In this document: one piece after another, positions 18,930-27,813 of the stretch
Layout of the letters: every line of letters starts with the position of its first letter
Numbering within the stretch: the first letter of the stretch is position 1
NCBI RefSeq assembly: GCF_004014715.1
Contig: NZ_CP034835.1
Location: forward strand, 3,906,001 to 3,970,000
Length of the DNA: 64,000 nt
DNA from: Pseudoalteromonas sp. R3
GTDB lineage: Bacteria > Pseudomonadota > Gammaproteobacteria > Enterobacterales > Alteromonadaceae
Direction: 5' to 3'
Position numbers and translations under genes: made by a program
Notes under the pieces: model-generated
The model's database searches: none
What the model was told of the DNA's origin: nothing
The model's input: only the letters and a program-made list of their open reading frames with translations

Positions 18930-21065
18930 TTACTTATATGTCAGGTACGCCTCACGCAGTCTTGCAAGGTTTGCATAAACATAGCTGCCAGACAAACGCC
19001 CCTGATTCAGATAAGTGCGGTCCAAGCTAATTGAAGTTTCCGGCACATAGCCCTTTTTATAAACTAATGTATTTTGATCATCGCCAATGCGTGTACTCAC
19101 ACCGTGACGCCATGCCTGATTCCCTTTCACCTGACCATACTTAGATACATTCATATCTTTTCTTGGCGTAAGTGGGATACTAAATGAAATACCGGCAACC
19201 TGAACATCTGTGTCGTAGGTATATAGCGATACATAACTGTCACCAAACCAAAACTTGGTTTCAACCTTCACCCCTTTATCTCTTCGCCAGAATTCTCCTC
19301 CTGAGATATGGAATGAGATGTCTTGCTCAACCCAGTGGTACTGATAACCCATAACATGATAGTCACGGTCTTCATTGTAATCTCGATAGTCGAAGAAACC
19401 GTAAGTATTGTAGAGCTTATGGCGCCCTGAAGGGCTTACCCAGGCTGTTTCATTAATTAACCCAGTATACTCATAAAATTCTCGGAAGAGTCCGATTTGA
19501 GTTTGGTTATAGAAGCCGAAGGGTAAATCAAATGTCTGATAAAAGACCGCTCTTTCCAGGCCATTTCGTTCACGGCGTGCTTCAAAAATATCACCAGCTT
19601 CAAAATCTTCAGTATCAGCAACCAACGTTTGTGCGGTGATGTTAATACCTGCACCTCGCCATACCGGGATCTCCAAATCAGCTCTGAGCGCTAACGAGAA
19701 ATCATAGACTCCCAGCTCAGTTGCATAAGTTGAGCTTAATGAAGGCCCAAGCGTAAGCCGAGGCTTAAAGTACGGGCTATTAACTGCACCATCACCTATC
19801 CAGGCTACCCCACCTGGGACATCCATCATTCCTTGGCGAATAGTCAATCCAGGCGAGATGTTGTCAGTAATAAACCGTCGATAATTGCTAACCTGTCCTG
19901 ACAAAGATAACAGGGGAATGTCATGTTTTCCCAGCTGAACGGTAAAGCGCGCGTCATCGTCGCTGATATATTGTGCAACTCGGCCCAACACAACCCCTAT
20001 TGCGTCAATATCATTTCGGTTGAATACCGGGTTTTCAAATTTCACGACAACGACAGGCTCACGATTGACCCCAACTTGCACATTCTCGAACCCATCAGCA
20101 ACAAGTGCATGTTTAAGTGCACGTATCTCAGCGTTCAATTCGCTGATATTCACTTCCTTAGCTGAACTTGAGCTATGACTTTGAGCTCTGGTGGTGAGGT
20201 CATCCGACTTTGCAGTATGAGCACGAACTGACTTTTCTGACTGTGCTCCTTGCTCAGACAAATGTGCTAACACACCTGCGTTATCGGGCGCGGATTTTAT
20301 TTCCTGATAGCCTGCTCGGGACTGTTCAGATAAAGGCATAGAGAAATTAATGCCATAATAAGTATCTTTATCGCTGTGATCTGTGTTGCTATAAAAGCGA
20401 CTCGTCAGGGTCAGAGTACCAAGGTCTAACAACCAAGCTTTAGGCACGGTTACGCGAGCAGCAGCATTTACCGCTTCGGCATCATGTTCAACTTGCAAAG
20501 CAAACCAATCCAGTGGCTGCCATTCGATACCTGCAAACACCCCGTCCATCATACCGATTTCGCTTTTACTGGAGCTTACACCAGCCGAAAATCTAAAATC
20601 TAGCCAGTCTTTTGAGGCCACAGCAAAATAAGATTCATAATAGTTAGCTGCCCCCCCGATATCTTTTCCACCAATCGCCAAATCAAACCAGTCCTCAGGA
20701 ACAAAAGGGATTTGATACTTGGCGTTGAAAGACAGATCCCTTATCTGCTTGTCATCTAATGCTATAGCCCTAAACATGTCATCATGCATAGTACTGGCTG
20801 CAATTTGCCCGCTGACTTCTAGCCCCTGCCACAAGCCAGCTGTAAAAATATAGTTATGGCCGTCTTCAAAAGTGATTCCCCTATAATCAAGCTGGTTATT
20901 GTAGCCAATATCAATCTCGCCCACGTTTAAGACTTCTGCAGAAGGAGTATTGATTAAACCAGTAAAACCAGTGAAATTTTGGTAATGCTTGGGAGACACT
21001 TCTGCAACGGTGATAAAGGAGCAAGTCAACAAGCCACTTGCTAAAATAGGAGTTAGTTTAGACAT
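18930..21065 (-). CDS. YjbH/WbfB-family outer-membrane polysaccharide-export-associated protein
   Basis: A 711-residue secreted protein with an N-terminal signal sequence (ILASGLLTCSFITVAEV) and the YjbH pattern: GLINTPSAEVLNVGEIDIGY at the mature N terminus, many alternating aromatic beta strands (for example YYESYFAVASKDW and WFGDSYVSLYTYD) expected of a large outer-membrane barrel, and a terminal aromatic strand. YjbH-type proteins are encoded in polysaccharide operons (yjbEFGH, wbf) and are thought to help release the polymer. Here the gene lies downstream of the capsule locus in the same direction after a 230-base gap, so it may have its own promoter. Its exact role is unknown. Confidence 0.82.
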   Translation of the reverse strand: MSKLTPILASGLLTCSFITVAEVSPKHYQNFTGFTGLINTPSAEVLNVGEIDIGYNNQLDYRGITFEDGHNYIFTAGLWQGLEVSGQIAASTMHDDMFRAIALDDKQIRDLSFNAKYQIPFVPEDWFDLAIGGKDIGGAANYYESYFAVASKDWLDFRFSAGVSSSKSEIGMMDGVFAGIEWQPLDWFALQVEHDAEAVNAAARVTVPKAWLLDLGTLTLTSRFYSNTDHSDKDTYYGINFSMPLSEQSRAGYQEIKSAPDNAGVLAHLSEQGAQSEKSVRAHTAKSDDLTTRAQSHSSSSAKEVNISELNAEIRALKHALVADGFENVQVGVNREPVVVVKFENPVFNRNDIDAIGVVLGRVAQYISDDDARFTVQLGKHDIPLLSLSGQVSNYRRFITDNISPGLTIRQGMMDVPGGVAWIGDGAVNSPYFKPRLTLGPSLSSTYATELGVYDFSLALRADLEIPVWRGAGINITAQTLVADTEDFEAGDIFEARRERNGLERAVFYQTFDLPFGFYNQTQIGLFREFYEYTGLINETAWVSPSGRHKLYNTYGFFDYRDYNEDRDYHVMGYQYHWVEQDISFHISGGEFWRRDKGVKVETKFWFGDSYVSLYTYDTDVQVAGISFSIPLTPRKDMNVSKYGQVKGNQAWRHGVSTRIGDDQNTLVYKKGYVPETSISLDRTYLNQGRLSGSYVYANLARLREAYLTYK

Positions 21066-21297
21066 AGTCCTCTGCTCAGTTAAGATATTACTATAATTAA
21101 AATTTGCACCGTACTATATCATTAAGGTGATTACGGTTATGCAAGAGATGTTCACCAGAATCGATAATTTTCATAGGCTTTCACTGTTACAAACAGATAT
21201 TCAAGACCTATAGATTTTCAGGTTACAATTACCCAGGGTTGCGCAGTCCACATTATTTGTAAAAAACTTCACTATGAAGCGTCTTAAGTATGTGAAC

Positions 21298-23247
21298 TTA
21301 TTTAAGATTAACGATATTTTTCTCTGGCACAGCGTCAAGCTTTTGTCTGGCATTCCACACTAAGTCACATATGCCGTCAGTAGGGTCAAACCCAGTTGGA
21401 GCCTCTAGTAGCAATTGTCGGATAACTTGATGATCAAAGTCATGGCACGCTTTATCGAGCGTCTTTAAGATCTCTTCTAGCTCTCGTAATGGCAACATTA
21501 CTTCTTTGGCTGTCATAATCCTTTCATGTGAGGTCTGCTCAACATTGTCACCAATCAATAACTCTTCATACAGTTTTTCACCGGGCCTCAATCCTGTGCA
21601 TTTAATCTCAATATCTCCATGCGGATTCGCCTCACTTTTCACTTCCAGGCCAGACAAGTGTACCATTTTAGTTGCGAGGTCTTTAATTTTTACAGACTCT
21701 CCCATATCAAGGACAAATACATCTCCACCTCTGCCCAATGCGCCGGCTTGAATAACCAGCTGCGCTGCTTCGGGTATGGTCATAAAGAAGCGGGTGATCT
21801 CTGGATGAGTGAGCGTAATTGGGCCCCCTTCTTTAATTTGTCTTCGGAATAAAGGCACAACCGATCCTGACGATCCCAATACATTGCCAAACCGAACCAT
21901 ACAGAAACGTGTATTGTGCTGCCCTCTTTCCTTATTTTGAGCAAGGCCCTGTAAACAAAGTTCGGCCATACGTTTGGTCGTTCCCATTACATTAGTGGGG
22001 CGAACAGCTTTATCGGTGCTTACCAAAACGAACGTTTCTACTTTTGCATTGATAGCAGCCTTTGCAGAGTAGTAGGTACCAAAAACGTTATTTCTTACCC
22101 CTTCGACCACATTATGCTCTACAAGTGGGACGTGTTTATATGCTGCAGCGTGGTAAACTGTTTGCACACCAAATGCCATCATACATGTTTCCAGACGATT
22201 AATGTGCTGAACAGAACCCATAATTGGTATCAGCTCAATGTTCAACCCTCTGGTTTTAATGATTTCACTCAACTCTTTTTCAATTGAATAAAGTGCAAAC
22301 TCAGTCAGCTCGAAGAGCACCAGCTTAGATGGCGATTGCTTGATAATTTGTCGACACAACTCAGAGCCGATAGACCCGCCTGCCCCAGTAACCATTACTG
22401 ATTTACCCAGGATCGTTGCATTCAATAAAGCCTGTTTCGGGGCTACAGGGTCTCGACCAAGCAAGTCTTCAATTTCAACATCTTTGATTTCGTCTAATGT
22501 TGCTCGTCCTTCTACAACATCAGCCATACCAGGGATGGTCAAAACTTCAACGGGTAAACTCTCTAATTGGGCTAATATTTCTTTTCTTCGCGCCCTACTT
22601 TCACTGGGCATAGCAAGTAATACTTTTTTTACTCTCTTGCGCTCAATTAATGCATACAAACCGTCGAAAGCAATAACAGGTATACCCTGGAGTATGGAAT
22701 CTTGCTTAGTTTTATCGTCATCAATAAAAGCTGACACATAGTATTCGTCACCGGCTCCTATAGCAGGAGCGAGTTGCCGACCAGCAGAGCCTGCTCCATA
22801 AATAACAACAGGTGTTTTATTAACAGTAGCCAGGCGGCCAACCATGGCACGTACCATGATGCGTGAGCCACCAACTGATAAAACCAACAGCCAAGCATAA
22901 ATGACAGGCATAGTACGAGGAATAGTCACATGAGTGAAAAAGGAAGCCATCACAAGTGCGACAGTACTAATTATAGCACCAATCAAAATAGCACCAATGG
23001 CATGTGCGCCTACGTAGCGCAGCACAGCTCGATATAGCCCAAGGTTGATAAAAGCAAATATGCTAATTGGTAATACAAGAGAAAGCAGTAGCCAGTTCCC
23101 CACTTCAAAAAATGGAACTAAACTATCCAACCGCACGACCAGCGCCAACCAAAAAGCACTAAAAACAAAAATTGAATCAATAAATAAAGTGATCAGCCGC
23201 TTTTTTGAACGTGATACATTAAGAAGAGTACGGAACCAACTATCCAC
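21298..23247 (-). CDS. WbpM/PglF-type UDP-GlcNAc 4,6-dehydratase, membrane-bound
   Basis: This enzyme makes the UDP-4-keto-6-deoxy sugar that feeds QuiNAc-, FucNAc- or bacillosamine-type residues. The 649-residue protein has four N-terminal membrane helices (to about residue 125), a first nucleotide-binding domain with VVIYGAGSAGRQLAP, and a catalytic SDR domain beginning VMVTGAGGSIGSELC near residue 283. The catalytic motif is VSTDKAVRPTNVMGTTK, with Met in place of the usual SDR Tyr, as in WbpM (Ser-Met-Lys). GTG at 23247 is the start, with AAGG before it. It and the phosphoglycosyl transferase lie at the 3' end of the capsule operon, a common order in marine gammaproteobacteria. Confidence 0.93.
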   Translation of the reverse strand: MDSWFRTLLNVSRSKKRLITLFIDSIFVFSAFWLALVVRLDSLVPFFEVGNWLLLSLVLPISIFAFINLGLYRAVLRYVGAHAIGAILIGAIISTVALVMASFFTHVTIPRTMPVIYAWLLVLSVGGSRIMVRAMVGRLATVNKTPVVIYGAGSAGRQLAPAIGAGDEYYVSAFIDDDKTKQDSILQGIPVIAFDGLYALIERKRVKKVLLAMPSESRARRKEILAQLESLPVEVLTIPGMADVVEGRATLDEIKDVEIEDLLGRDPVAPKQALLNATILGKSVMVTGAGGSIGSELCRQIIKQSPSKLVLFELTEFALYSIEKELSEIIKTRGLNIELIPIMGSVQHINRLETCMMAFGVQTVYHAAAYKHVPLVEHNVVEGVRNNVFGTYYSAKAAINAKVETFVLVSTDKAVRPTNVMGTTKRMAELCLQGLAQNKERGQHNTRFCMVRFGNVLGSSGSVVPLFRRQIKEGGPITLTHPEITRFFMTIPEAAQLVIQAGALGRGGDVFVLDMGESVKIKDLATKMVHLSGLEVKSEANPHGDIEIKCTGLRPGEKLYEELLIGDNVEQTSHERIMTAKEVMLPLRELEEILKTLDKACHDFDHQVIRQLLLEAPTGFDPTDGICDLVWNARQKLDAVPEKNIVNLK

Positions 23248-23553
23248 TGTAAATCCTTGAGCTATAAATTTTCAACCACTTAGACTAATGATTTAGTCAT
23301 AGTCTTTAAATATACACAAATTTTCAAAAACTGTCATTGCAGAATTGTTAAACCACGCGACTCCTATTGGCCGCAAGCCCCTTTAACTACCGCAATTAAT
23401 AGCCATCACGCCCGTTTGGATTAGGTGCTGGATTACGGTGCCTTTTAATTCGTTCCCGCAACAAACTCAAAGGGCCAACACAGTTGCCCTCCAGCTCTTC
23501 TTACCGTTAGCCAATACTCATAGCCAACGTTATTACCAACTCAAACTTACAGC
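23248..23553. other. Gap containing a possible short coding remnant
   Basis: About 300 bases between the dehydratase and the phosphoglycosyl transferase. Minus-strand translation from about 23498 to 23398 reads a C-terminal-looking fragment containing KRHRNPAPNPNGRDGY and then a stop, with no start codon or open frame before it. It may be the remains of a gene end or an intergenic repeat. No hairpin or promoter was convincing. Confidence 0.3.
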
Positions 23554-24102
23554 TCACTTGACGCGATCCCCTGAGCCCTTCCCTGCAACTGTCATAAAAA
23601 TATACTTGAAGTAGTTACGCATGCTCATAGTATCGATCATCTCCCTGTCGGTTTTAGCCAATAACTCAGGTGTAGACATATCAATCTCATTGACCTGAGA
23701 CAACCCTGTGATGCCAGGTCGCACATCAAAGACTTTTTTGTCATCACGAGCAATCGTTAACTCTTGCTGATTAAATAGACCGGGTCGTGGGCCAACTAAG
23801 CTCATCTCACCTTTAAGAACATTCCATAATTGTGGCAATTCATCTAATTTAGTCCTGCGTAGAAACCCACCGAAAGGAGTGATAGAGGCAGTACTAGCTA
23901 AGTGGCTGGCTACTGAAGCCGTATCAACTTTCATTGTTCTAAACTTAATGAGTGTGAAAGGCTTTTTATGTCGGCCTACCCGCTCTTGCATAAAAATGGG
24001 TGAACCTGTATCAAATAACCCTATTAAAAATAAAATAACCAGTATAGGAAAGGCAAAAACCAAACCAAAGAACGCAAAGCAAAAATCGAGAAAACGTATC
24101 AT
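23554..24102 (-). CDS. Small PglC-type phosphoglycosyl transferase (initiating sugar transferase)
   Basis: This is the monotopic enzyme class that moves a sugar-1-phosphate from its UDP donor to undecaprenyl phosphate and starts a repeat unit. The 182-residue size fits the PglC/WbpL-replacing short form, lacking the WbaP/WcaJ membrane domain. Visible are the re-entrant N-terminal hydrophobic helix (FLDFCFAFFGLVFAFPILVIL), the PIFMQERVGR segment, FTLIKFRTM, RRTKLDELPQLWNVLKGEMS with the catalytic Asp-Glu pair, and VGPRPG. With WbpM and the neighbouring SDR it would most simply initiate with a QuiNAc- or FucNAc-like sugar. Confidence 0.92.
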   Translation of the reverse strand: MIRFLDFCFAFFGLVFAFPILVILFLIGLFDTGSPIFMQERVGRHKKPFTLIKFRTMKVDTASVASHLASTASITPFGGFLRRTKLDELPQLWNVLKGEMSLVGPRPGLFNQQELTIARDDKKVFDVRPGITGLSQVNEIDMSTPELLAKTDREMIDTMSMRNYFKYIFMTVAGKGSGDRVK

Positions 24103-24119
24103 AAAAATTCCAAAAGTTA

Positions 24120-25031
24120 TTATTTGGCAGCAAGCCTAAAGCCATGCTCAACAGAGTAAGGAGGTTGCCACTCTAATGTATGTTTAGTATGTGTAATATC
24201 AACATGTAAGGATCCTGTAAGCCTATCTACCATGTCCTTCTTACCCAGAACCTTGCCAAACATTTTAAATAAAAGAGCCGGTATATAAATCGAACAATTC
24301 TTTTTCCCTTGCACTTTTGCCATTAGAGCAATCATTTCTGCCGTAGAGAGATCATGGTCATCGCTGGCTAAAAAGACTTGATTTGATGCTTTTGGGTGTC
24401 CAATACACACTTTAATCAAATCAACCAAATTATAGACAGAGATCAAACTTCGTTTGTTACTGTTAATCCCTCTAAATGGCAGCGGTAAGCCTTTACCCAC
24501 TAAGTTCATCAGAGCAGCAAAGTTGGCCTTTACACCTTCACCATAGACTAGGGGCAATCGTAGTATTACATAATCCGTAGAACAATCTGAGAATCCATTT
24601 TTAACAATACTCTCTGCTTCTAACTTATAATAGTTAGTATTTTTTTTAGTATTAGTAGGTGTTGTTTTTAAATCTATTTTTCCAGGTTGCTCCTGATACA
24701 AACCAACGCTACTAATAAAAACAAACCTTTTTACACCTAAGGATTTTGACTTGCTAACAATACTCTGAGTCAGTGTTTCATTTGCCTGCTTAGCATCTTC
24801 ATCAGAAAAAGCCTTATGAGCTGCACCAGCGAGGTGAATAACCGCTTCAACATCAGGTAAGTCATTTTTATCTAACTGATAAAACTCTTCATATGTTAAA
24901 CATTTATTATCTTGACAATCAGGTATAGCCTTGTTTCTGACTATAGGAATTATTTCAAAGTTATTGTCAGATAAAAATTTCCGCAAGTGCTCACCAATAA
25001 AGCCTGCAGCGCCTGTTATGATTACTTTCAT
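24120..25031 (-). CDS. NAD-dependent sugar epimerase/reductase (SDR family, WbpV-like)
   Basis: A 303-residue extended SDR with the dinucleotide motif TGAAGFIGEHL at residues 6-16, VIHLAGAAH, and the FISSVGLY strand carrying the catalytic Ser. Its neighbours, WbpM and PglC types, suggest it reduces or epimerises the 4-keto sugar, for example to UDP-QuiNAc or UDP-FucNAc. The expected YxxxK is not in standard spacing: the segment reads NTNYYKLEAE, with tyrosines one and two residues before Lys. This could be a real variant or a local sequence error next to a run of eight A. The ATGA overlap with the upstream glycosyltransferase indicates coupling. Confidence 0.8.
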   Translation of the reverse strand: MKVIITGAAGFIGEHLRKFLSDNNFEIIPIVRNKAIPDCQDNKCLTYEEFYQLDKNDLPDVEAVIHLAGAAHKAFSDEDAKQANETLTQSIVSKSKSLGVKRFVFISSVGLYQEQPGKIDLKTTPTNTKKNTNYYKLEAESIVKNGFSDCSTDYVILRLPLVYGEGVKANFAALMNLVGKGLPLPFRGINSNKRSLISVYNLVDLIKVCIGHPKASNQVFLASDDHDLSTAEMIALMAKVQGKKNCSIYIPALLFKMFGKVLGKKDMVDRLTGSLHVDITHTKHTLEWQPPYSVEHGFRLAAK

Positions 25032-26158
25032 AAGATAGTCTCAAGTACTCGATTTACATTTTTTTCTCGTACATATCTTTCGGAAATTAAAGACTTATTG
25101 AATTCAGATTCAGAGTGAAGAAGCTGTTGTGACTTTGCCAATTTAATAGCGTCAACCAATTCGGCAACATTATTTGAAGGTATCACACGACTCATTTTAA
25201 ACTGCTTCAGTGTTTCTGCGGCTTGACCTTCACCACCATAAATAACATAGCGACCTGTAGCTAAATACTGGAAGAGCTTAGAAGGCATTGCCCCAGAAAA
25301 CAATGGTCCTAACTGTGCATACAGAACATGAGATGTATTATAATGTTTTAATACTTCAGACCAATTAACATGGCCTGTAAATTCAACATTACTTAACTTC
25401 TTTTCTTTAGCTAAAGCTTCCATCTCTTCAGTCTGCGGCCCGTAACCAACAATCTTAAAATTAAAGTCAGGTAGCAGGCTTGCCGCTTCAATAAAGATTG
25501 ATAAATTCTGTGCTACACCAACTTTTCCGCAATATGTTATTGTGAAAACAGAGTCTGGAGATGGAGCACTTAAATTGTTGAGTTCTTTAAACTGCTCTTC
25601 GGTAACACCGTTTGAGTACTTTAGAACTTCTCCTCGCCTTTTAGACATATATTCATATTCAGTGTCGTTTGTTACTATCTGATAACTAGAATACTTGACA
25701 TTGACGTCGGCAAGGAATCGAAATAAAAATTTAGAGAGTCTTTGTACTAAACTCCCATCATCTAAATACTCCCAAGTTAAATCTCTGACATCCAAACAGA
25801 CCTTTTTACCTTTCAGCAAGTAAAGGTTAAACAAGAGAAACATAGAAGGTATTGTAACGATGTACAAATCAAAGCCCTCAACGGATGCCTTTTTGAGTAT
25901 ACGCCTTGATTCTCTCCACTCAAAAATAGCTCTTTTGACAAATGACTTTGGTCGTTGTCGCTCAGAGAATATGGAGGTGTGTTTTACTTTCTTACAAATA
26001 CCTTGCTTAAGCTCAGAATCAGCACTAAACAGCGTCACATCCGCTTTCTTATCCCCTAAACAATCAATATACGGGAGGAGCCTATTTTCAACCGTAGGCT
26101 CATCATTAAGTGCTAAATTAGTAACCAAGCAGATTTTAGGTTTCATATTACTCACCAT
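25028..26158 (-). CDS. Glycosyltransferase, GT4 family-like
   Basis: A 376-residue soluble protein with the two-Rossmann GT-B layout. The C-terminal half has a nucleotide-sugar binding region: TITYCGKVGVAQNLSIFIEA, FKIVGYGPQTEEMEAL, VEFTGHVNWSEVLKHY, and a Glu/Gly-rich end region containing PSKLFQYLATGRYVIYGGEG. This matches retaining GT4 enzymes; donor and acceptor cannot be read from sequence. Start may be ATG 26158, which overlaps the heparinase-like gene by seven bases, or the Met four codons later. It is in the capsule operon, transcribed with its neighbours. Confidence 0.85.
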   Translation of the reverse strand: MVSNMKPKICLVTNLALNDEPTVENRLLPYIDCLGDKKADVTLFSADSELKQGICKKVKHTSIFSERQRPKSFVKRAIFEWRESRRILKKASVEGFDLYIVTIPSMFLLFNLYLLKGKKVCLDVRDLTWEYLDDGSLVQRLSKFLFRFLADVNVKYSSYQIVTNDTEYEYMSKRRGEVLKYSNGVTEEQFKELNNLSAPSPDSVFTITYCGKVGVAQNLSIFIEAASLLPDFNFKIVGYGPQTEEMEALAKEKKLSNVEFTGHVNWSEVLKHYNTSHVLYAQLGPLFSGAMPSKLFQYLATGRYVIYGGEGQAAETLKQFKMSRVIPSNNVAELVDAIKLAKSQQLLHSESEFNKSLISERYVREKNVNRVLETIL

Positions 26159-27812
26159 TTCACCAACATTGAGAAAGGTTTTTTGGGATCAGTGCTCTTT
26201 AAAACAAGTTTAGTACCTGTGACTGACACTCCAAACTCAGGGTGATAATCATACTTTTCTATTGAGAGCTGAGCATTATCCACCTCAACTAGTATATCGA
26301 AATCACTCGAGTTCTTATGCTTCAAACTAAGAGTGAAGCCATTAATCTCAGTAACAATAATATCAGGGTGCAAATGATAATGACCAAAAACCCCCTCTTC
26401 TTTTTTTACAGGTATGTGATCGGTAATTTTAAAGTTGAATTATCACAACATACTTTTCTTGTATGTATATAGCTAGAGTCTATCCTAGCGTAACCATCGT
26501 GGCTAAGATTAAGCACAACCCTATCTGCTGAGTTATCTGCGAGTTCACAAAAAGAACGAGCGCGTCTTGCAACTCTGAAGCCACTCCAAACTTCGGAAGA
26601 GTTTATATTTTCAATGGTGACAGTATTATGTTTTGAAGTTCCCCTTTCAGCTTCTCGCTCCTTTGAAACTCCATACATAGAAGTGCCAGAGTTAACAAAA
26701 ACTCTCTTTCCCATAGAAGAAAGCTCAAAACTCAAGGAGTCTGCATGTGCATGACCAGGCTGATATGATGGTCCTATCTCTGCATGATTAATAATAACTT
26801 TATAAGTTGAACCATTTATTACCGAAAAGCCAGATTCATTATGCAGTGTGTATGCATCAGGCTTTGTCCTTTCGACTGGTATTTGCAATTGCTTGGCATA
26901 CTCAAACAACTTTGCCGGGCTCGGGGCGATTCCGATGGCGGCATCGTTAAAAAAGGATATTTCATTATCTTGATGTAACATACTTTCAAGCCAACAGAGC
27001 CCCTTCTTTGCAATGCTTTTCCAACTCTCCACTCTATCGAGAAGTTGTTCATGCTTAGAAGTAAGCGCTAACTCTATCAACTCCAAAACATCCCACAGCA
27101 TAACGCTATGGTACATGGGACTGAGTTCGTAATGCGCACCATCTTTCAAAAACTGCTCATTAAACTCAGCATCCAATATCTCTAAGCCTCGTTGCAAATA
27201 GCTTGTGCCCAAAGGGCCGAAATAAACTCCAGAAAAAGTGAGAGCTTTACCATTAGCGAATAAATGATTAGCTAATATATGATACTCACATTGCTGCATT
27301 AATGCTTCTGACTGTTGACGCAAACTGGCTAAAAACCGGCTATCTCTATACTTGAACTTTGATGCCCACTTTATGAAATTAACGATTCTCAATGAAAGAG
27401 TATAAGGCTCCCAGCCATTTCCTGTACAGGCAGGGTTTTCATTGATCCACCGATTAACGAGGGACGTGTGGAAATCAACTCTATCATATGCATCCGAAGA
27501 ACTGAGGTCGTCAAAGTAATGCAAATTATAAAGCCAAAGCTTTTCTAGTTTTGTATCATTCCAAATTGCTTTGTCCTTAATATTAGCTTTTTTATTAAGG
27601 AATGTGGCTTCATTACAGCTGGTTATTAACTGTTCTTTATAACAAACGCCGTCCCACTCAAAATCACCAACCTGATTAAAATCAGATTGCGCTTCCGATG
27701 ATTCTAAAGTTAACACGGACGGCTTCACAAAACGGTAGTAAAGGCGATAATATACTTGTTTGGCGGTGAGGTATCTCACCGTCCAAAATAATCTAGAAAG
27801 CTTAGTCAACAT
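26152..27812 (-). pseudogene. Heparinase II/III-family protein, frameshifted near the C terminus
   Basis: Frame 1 (27812-26406) gives 468 residues ending abruptly after STLKLPITYL, and a second frame continues KITDHIPVKKEEGVFGHYHL to 26152. Restoring one base around the TTTT run at 26427-26430 gives about 553 residues, the usual length of heparinase-like proteins in polysaccharide loci. The N-terminal alpha/alpha toroid and the C-terminal beta-sandwich beginning near GPSYQPGHAHADSLSFEL are visible. The family are polysaccharide lyases acting on uronate-containing polymers; in a biosynthetic locus it may trim or modify the product. No clear signal peptide is visible. It lies directly after the bi-domain oxidoreductase gene, a frequent pairing. 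Confidence 0.75.
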
Positions 27813-27813
27813 G

